Origin: an uncultured Oscillospiraceae bacterium
GTDB taxonomy: Bacteria > Bacillota > Clostridia > Oscillospirales > Oscillospiraceae
DNA length: 26,931 nucleotides
Assembly (NCBI GenBank): GCA_934567355.1
Contig: CAKTJC010000035.1
Span: forward strand, 1 to 26,931
Direction: 5' to 3'
Shown: positions 23,701-26,931 of the stretch, in pieces
How the letters are laid out: each line of letters begins with the position of its first letter
How positions within the stretch are numbered: the first letter of the stretch is position 1
Made by a program: the position numbers and the translations under genes
Notes under the pieces: generated by a model
What the model saw: only the letters and a program-made list of their open reading frames with translations
Told to the model about the DNA's origin: nothing
The model's database searches: none

Positions 23701-23970
23701 TTACTCATCTCCGGCGGACGCGAACCAGCGGTGGGAGCGGACAAAGTATTTTAATTCCAAGAGGCTGCACTCCCCTCTCCCGCAAATGCGACACAAGAAG
23801 GTGTAGCTCTCCGCTCCAAAGCTGGTATTTCGTCTGCTGCGGAGAATTTCCCGCACACTGCCCACAATCACATGGTCGAAACCCTTTGCTGCGCGAACCC
23901 GCAGTGGGCGAATTTCTCCATCCACCCCGCTCAGGAAAATAACATCTACCGGCAGCAAACAGCGGCTCAT
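23701..23970 (-). CDS. Hypothetical 89-residue protein
   Basis: Not recognised. The ORF starts with ATG after a strong AAGGAGGTG site and has its own promoter (24012-24039), so it is probably real. The protein starts MSRCLLPVDVIFLSGVDGEI, continues with RPLRVRAA and a VIVGSVREILRSRR segment, and has a CRICGRGEC cysteine group near residues 60-68 before ending in RWFASAGDE. No signal peptide or membrane helix. The alternating hydrophobic pattern suggests beta strands. A second frame (23705-23974) covers the same bases but starts inside the ribosome binding region and is rejected. The LexA-like palindrome over its -10 box suggests damage-inducible expression (inference). A Nudix gene follows in the same direction. 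Confidence 0.7.
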   Translation of the reverse strand: MSRCLLPVDVIFLSGVDGEIRPLRVRAAKGFDHVIVGSVREILRSRRNTSFGAESYTFLCRICGRGECSLLELKYFVRSHRWFASAGDE

Positions 23971-23990
23971 ACACCCACCTCCTTCTCAGC

Positions 23991-24018
23991 CTATATTAGC
24001 ACATTTGTTCTAATATAG
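23991..24018. promoter_or_regulatory. 28-bp palindrome, LexA-like operator
   Basis: CTATATTAG (23991-23999) and CTAATATAG (24010-24018) are perfect inverted copies. The ten bases between continue the symmetry except for one pair. Read on the minus strand the centre is GAAC-AAAT-GTGC, one base away from the GAAC-N4-GTTC box of LexA in Gram-positive bacteria. It overlaps the -10 box and start of the 89-residue gene's promoter, so binding would repress that gene. LexA as the binder is inferred. Confidence 0.55.
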
Positions 24019-24039
24019 CAAGTAGATTTTTGTTGCCAA
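24012..24039 (-). promoter_or_regulatory. Promoter of the 89-residue gene
   Basis: On the minus strand TTGGCA (24034-24039) and TATATT (24012-24017) are 16 bases apart. The -10 box lies inside the 28-bp palindrome. The -35 box overlaps that of the opposite promoter. Confidence 0.55.
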
Positions 24040-24061
24040 TTTCGTGCTGCTTTGCTATAAT
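24033..24061 (+). promoter_or_regulatory. Promoter of the HAD hydrolase gene
   Basis: TTGCCA (24033-24038) and TATAAT (24056-24061) are 17 bases apart. The predicted start near 24068 falls at the ribosome binding site AAAAGGAG (24067-24074), so the leader is extremely short. Confidence 0.65.
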
Positions 24062-24082
24062 TCTCCAAAAGGAGATGGTGCA

Positions 24083-24760
24083 ATGCTTCAATACCCCTGC
24101 CTGGTGCTGGATCATGACGATACCGTGGTGCAGAGCGAGAGGGACGTCAACTTTCCCTTCTTCCAGTACATATTAAATGAATTCCGCCCGGGCACGCATG
24201 TCACCCTGCAAGAATATACGGACGGCTGCTACCATCTTGGATTCGCGGACATGTGCCGAAAGCGGTTCGGCTTCTCCGAGCAGGAGCTGGTGGATGAATA
24301 TGAGGGCTGGAAGGTATATATTCGCACGCATATCCCTGCTCCCTTCCCCGGGATTGAACGGGTGATCCGCCGCCAGCGGGAGCTGGGCGGAAAAATCTGC
24401 GTGGTGTCCCATTCCTGCGAGGAAAACATCACCCGGGACTACCAGACTCACTTTGGCATTCTTCCCGATGACATCTTCGGCTGGGATCTGCCGGAAGAGC
24501 ACCGCAAGCCCAGCTCCTATCCACTGGAGCAGATCATGGAGAAGTACGGCTTCGCGCCCCGGGAACTTCTAGTGGTGGATGATATGAAGCCCGCGTTCGA
24601 CATGGCATCCCACGCAGGCGTTCCGATTGCCTTTGCGGCATGGTCGCGGAAGGAGTGCCCGGAGTTAAGCGCAGAGATGAAGCGTCTGTGTAATTTTTCT
24701 TTCGATTCCCCCGCGCAGCTGGAGCATTTTCTGTTTGACCGCTTGACAGGCATGATATAA
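24083..24760 (+). CDS. HAD family hydrolase
   Basis: A 225-residue haloacid dehalogenase superfamily phosphatase. Motif I is LDHDDTVV (nucleophile Asp10, acid Asp12), motif II CVVSHS, motif III Lys in EEHRKPSSYPLE, and motif IV VVDDMKPAFDMA. A helical cap (about residues 20-85) marks subclass I. It probably dephosphorylates a small metabolite; the substrate is unknown. I chose ATG 24083, which has AAAAGGAG upstream, over 24044, which lies between the -35 and -10 boxes of its own promoter. smpB follows 30 bp downstream in the same direction, and a second candidate promoter lies in the 3' end of this gene. It is divergent from the 89-residue gene. Confidence 0.88.
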   Translation: MLQYPCLVLDHDDTVVQSERDVNFPFFQYILNEFRPGTHVTLQEYTDGCYHLGFADMCRKRFGFSEQELVDEYEGWKVYIRTHIPAPFPGIERVIRRQRELGGKICVVSHSCEENITRDYQTHFGILPDDIFGWDLPEEHRKPSSYPLEQIMEKYGFAPRELLVVDDMKPAFDMASHAGVPIAFAAWSRKECPELSAEMKRLCNFSFDSPAQLEHFLFDRLTGMI

Positions 24761-24761
24761 T
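24735..24761 (+). promoter_or_regulatory. Possible smpB promoter
   Basis: TATAAT at 24756-24761 is perfect. TTGACC lies at 24735-24740 with a 15-base spacer, shorter than ideal, and a TTGACA at 24743-24748 is too close to serve it. The site overlaps the end of the HAD gene and would allow smpB to be transcribed alone. Confidence 0.4.
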
Positions 24762-24790
24762 AAATATGCTAAGTAAAGGGGGTGAATTGT

Positions 24791-25249
24791 TTGGAAAAGG
24801 AAAGCATCAAGGTGATGGCACGCAATCGAGAAGCCTACCACGAATACTTCGTTGAAGAAGAAATGGAAGCCGGTATCGAGCTGTGCGGCACCGAGGTCAA
24901 GTCCATCCGGCAGGGCACCCTGAACCTGAAGGATTCCTGGTGCGGCATCAAGGACGGAGAGCTGATTCTCAACCAGATGCACATCTCCCCCTATGACCAC
25001 GGCAATATCTTCAACCGGGATTCCAAGCGCCCCCGGCGACTGCTGATGCACAAGCGGGAAATCATGCGGCTGTTCGGCAAGGTCAAGCAGGACGGCTATG
25101 CCCTCATTCCCCTGTCCGTTTATTTCAAGGGCAGCCGGGTGAAGGTGAAGGTGGGCCTGTGCAAGGGCAAAAAGCTATACGACAAACGACAAGCGGCGGC
25201 AGAACGGGATGCCAAGCGGCAAATCGACCGCGCCATGAAGGAGCGATAA
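24791..25249 (+). CDS. smpB: SsrA-binding protein SmpB
   Basis: A 152-residue SmpB, the partner that binds tmRNA and brings it to stalled ribosomes in trans-translation. The family core is complete: [81 protein letters not shown], and a basic tail [20 protein letters not shown] that inserts in the mRNA channel. I chose TTG at 24791 because AAAGGGGGTGA (24775-24785) stands at the right distance; the GTG at 24782 lies inside that site. Its length matches the family (~150-160). One base separates its stop from the cyclophilin start, and its RNA partner ssrA lies 584 bp downstream, a useful functional linkage. Confidence 0.96.
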   Translation: MEKESIKVMARNREAYHEYFVEEEMEAGIELCGTEVKSIRQGTLNLKDSWCGIKDGELILNQMHISPYDHGNIFNRDSKRPRRLLMHKREIMRLFGKVKQDGYALIPLSVYFKGSRVKVKVGLCKGKKLYDKRQAAAERDAKRQIDRAMKER

Positions 25250-25250
25250 T

Positions 25251-25787
25251 ATGAACCCTACTTTTAAGATTACCATGGAAAACGGCGGTGTCATCGAAGG
25301 CGAGCTGTACCCCGAAAAGGCGCCCCAGAGCGTTGCCAATTTCATCGACCTGTGCAATCACAACTACTATGACGGTCTGATTTTCCACCGGGTCATCCCC
25401 GGCTTCATGATTCAGGGCGGCTGCCCCGAAGGAACCGGCATGGGCGGCCCCGGCTACTGCATCAAGGGCGAGTTCTTCTTCAACGGTGTGAAGAACGACC
25501 TCAAGCACAAGCGGGGCGTGCTGAGCATGGCTCGTTCCTCCTCCCCCAACTCCGCCGGCAGCCAGTTCTTCATCATGCACCAGGATGCCAAGCACCTGGA
25601 TGGCCAGTACGCCGCCTTTGGCAAGGTCACTTCCGGCATGGACGTGGTGGATGCCATCGCTTCCGTGAAGACCGACCGCAATGACCGCCCCCAGGAGGAG
25701 CAGAAGATTGCCTCCATCACTGTGGATACCCACGGCGAAAGCTATGAGGCACCCAAGAAGCTGCCCGATCCCTACGGCAGATTCTGA
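25251..25787 (+). CDS. Peptidyl-prolyl cis-trans isomerase (cyclophilin)
   Basis: A 178-residue cytoplasmic cyclophilin that speeds proline isomerisation during protein folding. Active-site segments: FHRVIPGFMIQGG (Arg and Phe-Met-Gln), RGVLSMARSSSPNSAGSQFF with the following IM, and LDGQYAAFGKV where the usual Trp/His position is replaced by other residues, as in many bacterial forms. No signal peptide. It begins 1 base after the smpB stop, so the two are co-translated. The C-terminal extension (SYEAPKKLPDPYGRF) is slightly longer than in minimal bacterial cyclophilins. A GC-rich hairpin and ssrA follow. Confidence 0.93.
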   Translation: MNPTFKITMENGGVIEGELYPEKAPQSVANFIDLCNHNYYDGLIFHRVIPGFMIQGGCPEGTGMGGPGYCIKGEFFFNGVKNDLKHKRGVLSMARSSSPNSAGSQFFIMHQDAKHLDGQYAAFGKVTSGMDVVDAIASVKTDRNDRPQEEQKIASITVDTHGESYEAPKKLPDPYGRF

Positions 25788-25801
25788 TTTTTAGAAACAT
25801 C

Positions 25802-25827
25802 AGCCCCGGAGGGGTTTCCTCCGGGCT
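25802..25827 (+). terminator. GC-rich hairpin after the cyclophilin gene
   Basis: AGCCC-c-GGAGG (25802-25812) pairs with CCTCC-GGGCT (25818-25827) with one bulge, 14 bp after the stop. No T-tract follows. tmRNA starts 6 bases later, so the hairpin may instead help processing of a joint transcript. Confidence 0.45.
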
Positions 25828-25832
25828 CCCAT

Positions 25833-26181
25833 GGGGCCGTACTGGTTTCGACGGGGGTAGTGAGGCTGGAATAGCGGGTCGTGGCGCCTGGCCACGATAA
25901 AACGGGCAATTTTTTAAATTTAACTGACAACAATACTGTTGCTCTGGCTGCCTAATTAGGCGCCCATCCTCCCCGGAAGGTCCACGAGCCGGGCTAGGGT
26001 GTGATTTGAGTGGAGACCGTGCGTGTGCTAAGCTTTGCGTACACCATGAATCATGAAGCTACCAAGCCCCATAGGGTGTTTGTTCCCGCTGGGGCGAGGG
26101 AATGTAAATAACAAACTGCACCCGGAGAAGTTCTTTCCAAGTTGCTTTCGGACAGGGGTTCGATTCCCCTCGGCTCCACCA
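25833..26181 (+). ncRNA. ssrA: Transfer-messenger RNA (tmRNA)
   Basis: A 349-nucleotide tmRNA. The 5' end GGGGCCG pairs with the 3' CGGCTCC to form the alanine-type acceptor stem, followed by A and encoded CCA. The diagnostic 5' sequence CTGGTTTCGACGGGGGTAG and the 3' T-arm GGTTCGATTCCCC are present. The tag frame ends ...ACT GAC AAC AAT ACT GTT GCT CTG (cut here) then Ala-Ala-stop at 25947-25955, giving a tag ending TDNNTVALAA; the exact resume codon is not certain because the frame is open further upstream. With smpB 0.6 kb away it forms the ribosome rescue pair. The region past its 3' end shows eroded foreign-looking DNA. Confidence 0.95.
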
Positions 26182-26182
26182 T

Positions 26183-26219
26183 AAGTCCACCGTAATTCTG
26201 ATAGAATTACGGTGGACTT
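26183..26219 (+). terminator. Terminator of tmRNA
   Basis: AAGTCCACCGTAATTC (26183-26198) pairs perfectly with 26204-26219 around a 5-base loop, followed by TTTTTC. The core TCCACCGTAAT/ATTACGGTGGA is the same as in the tRNA-Ser terminator at 22947-22979. Confidence 0.9.
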
Positions 26220-26228
26220 TTTCTACGC

Positions 26229-26258
26229 CCGAAAACCGCTTGAAATAAGGGTTTTCGG
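26229..26258. repeat. Hairpin CCGAAAACC/GGTTTTCGG
   Basis: A 9-bp perfect inverted repeat with a 12-base loop, just past the tmRNA terminator. No gene depends on it visibly. Confidence 0.5.
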
Positions 26259-26273
26259 CTGTTCCGTCATATA

Positions 26274-26312
26274 ACGAACCCCGCTGCAGACCAATTCTGC
26301 GGCGGGGTTCGT
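26274..26312. repeat. Strong hairpin ACGAACCCCGC/GCGGGGTTCGT
   Basis: An 11-bp arm plus an inner GCAGA/TCTGC arm with one mismatch and a 5-base loop. GCGTTTTAG follows on the plus strand. It may be a second terminator, or a genome-wide palindromic repeat. Confidence 0.55.
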
Positions 26313-26351
26313 GCGTTTTAGGAGGATTGTAGCTTTCTGTGTCGTTGTAAT

Positions 26352-26406
26352 CGTTAAACGGCTGGGGTAATCGTTGAATCACAGAGGCATTCGTTAAACA
26401 ACCGGG
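26352..26406 (+). repeat. Short direct repeats CGTTAAAC
   Basis: CGTTAAACGGCTGGG (26352-26366) and CGTTAAACAACCGGG (26392-26406) are direct repeats 40 bp apart, differing by three transitions. A related AATCGTTGAA lies between. They resemble spaced recombinase or replication-protein binding sites, but no such protein is encoded in the window. Confidence 0.35.
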
Positions 26407-26756
26407 TTCTGATAATACTCCTTATGAGAAAATCGGCGATGAAGTGCATCCTTTGGATACTCCCTTTGATAATCCCGAAAGCTGGGAGTGAATTCGATTT
26501 AAAGATTTAGTCGACTATTCGATGGAAAAAACGCCTCCGCGGAAAGAGACGGAATACTGGTGCAACAATACGCTTCCTTGGGCTTCTATTGCGGATTTGA
26601 TGGCAGATGGGACAATAACTGTAACTAATGGATGTGTCAATAGCCTTGCGGTTGAAACACATTTAGAGGAAAAATCAGCAAGGCTGGTACATTGTTGATG
26701 AGTTTCAAGTTGATGGTCGGAAAGGTGTCGATATTGGGAATCGATGCATTTCATAA
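26378..26756 (+). pseudogene. Broken unidentified gene (stop plus frameshift)
   Basis: One frame reads protein-like sequence from 26378: KQPGSDNTPYEKIGDEVHPL, then FDNPESWE, TGA at 26489-26491, IRFKDLVDYSMEKTPPRKET, EYWCNNTLPWASIADLMADG, TITVTNGCVNSLAVETHLEE. The frame then ends (26696-26698), but after a one-base shift near 26681 it continues as GWYIVDEFQVDGRKGVDIGN to TAA at 26754-26756. The TGA stands where a Trp codon (TGG) would give SWEWIRF, so it is likely a point mutation. I do not recognise the family. The 5' end is also lost or lies at the hairpins. A 58-codon piece (26522-26698) starts with ATG but has no ribosome binding site. Its position behind ssrA suggests the remains of an integrated element. 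Confidence 0.55.
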
Positions 26757-26930
26757 CGAAGCCATCATTTCAATATACCCGTATGTTGACCCCGATAAAA
26801 TAACCACAATGTTCCTGTTCGCTACGTTGCCGCTTCTCTCACGAAGTGGCAATACAAAATCGTCAATCAAGGGTAACACTCTTAACTCGGATAGCTTAAA
26901 TCGGAAATCTCCCTGTTCGTCAAGTTTGTA
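26751..26930 (-). CDS. Partial frame entering from the right edge
   Basis: A minus-strand frame is open from the window edge for 59 codons to a TGA at 26751-26753, with protein-like pieces such as KLDEQGDFRFKLSELRVLPL and RNIVVILSGSTYGYIEMMAS. It would be the C-terminus of a gene beyond the window. No family is recognised, and it overlaps the broken plus-strand gene by 6 bp, so it may be chance or another remnant. Confidence 0.35.
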   Translation of the reverse strand, partial: YKLDEQGDFRFKLSELRVLPLIDDFVLPLRERSGNVANRNIVVILSGSTYGYIEMMASL

Positions 26931-26931
26931 T

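Noticed and set aside
26522..26698. Intact 58-codon small protein
   Set aside because: No ribosome binding site, and the frame continues upstream past one stop and downstream past one frameshift, so it is a piece of a broken gene.
26515..26754. 79-codon minus-strand ORF
   Set aside because: It is the shadow of the broken plus-strand gene and has no start signals.

Overview
The window looks like a chromosomal segment of a gut-type Clostridia bacterium, probably Oscillospiraceae/Ruminococcaceae. This is inferred from the gene families, the strong AAGGAGG ribosome binding sites, the sigma-A type promoters, the tmRNA tag ending in VALAA, and a giant InlB-repeat surface protein. No species-level marker is present. 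The left 22 kb is accessory in character: catabolic clusters, transporters, a surface protein, broken genes. The right 4 kb is house-keeping DNA with more C/G-ending codons: tRNA-Ser, Nudix, HAD, smpB, cyclophilin, ssrA.

Layout. At the left edge a complete promoter with a palindromic operator drives a gene that leaves the window. Next is an AEC-family permease (249-1157, minus). At 1793-3416 two broken genes lie back to back: the C-terminal part of a glycerol-kinase-like FGGY kinase (minus) and the effector domain of a LacI-type regulator (plus). Both have lost their 5' ends at the same point near 2705. A plus-strand operon follows: metallo-beta-lactamase-fold hydrolase, type B carboxylesterase, nucleoside-hydrolase-like protein (3448-6520). 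A 1936-residue secreted repeat protein (6670-12480, minus) comes next, bracketed by two divergent copies of a ~100-bp two-hairpin element. From 22024 down to 12971 runs a long minus-strand array: lipoprotein substrate-binding protein, two permeases, a fused two-NBD ATPase of the oligopeptide ABC type, a TetR regulator, then a second type B carboxylesterase and an MFS transporter. The array's first promoter carries an operator-like palindrome of a kind TetR proteins bind, and a second similar one lies ~130 bp upstream.

The right part holds a GNAT acetyltransferase, tRNA-Ser(GGA), a Nudix hydrolase, an unrecognised 89-residue protein with a LexA-like palindrome in its promoter, a HAD hydrolase transcribed divergently from it, smpB, a cyclophilin and tmRNA (ssrA). 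Past the tmRNA terminator the DNA is eroded: one reading frame carries a stop and a frameshift, and a partial frame enters from the right edge. This fits the tmRNA 3' end as a common integration site.

How the genes may work together (inference): the two catabolic clusters each pair a carboxylesterase with other hydrolases or with uptake and efflux, as expected for import and de-esterification of small esterified compounds, with TetR sensing a substrate or product. I see no defence system, CRISPR array, prophage or complete insertion sequence. The least explained items are the repeat-built surface protein with its flanking structured repeats, and the LexA-like operator upstream of the 89-residue gene.
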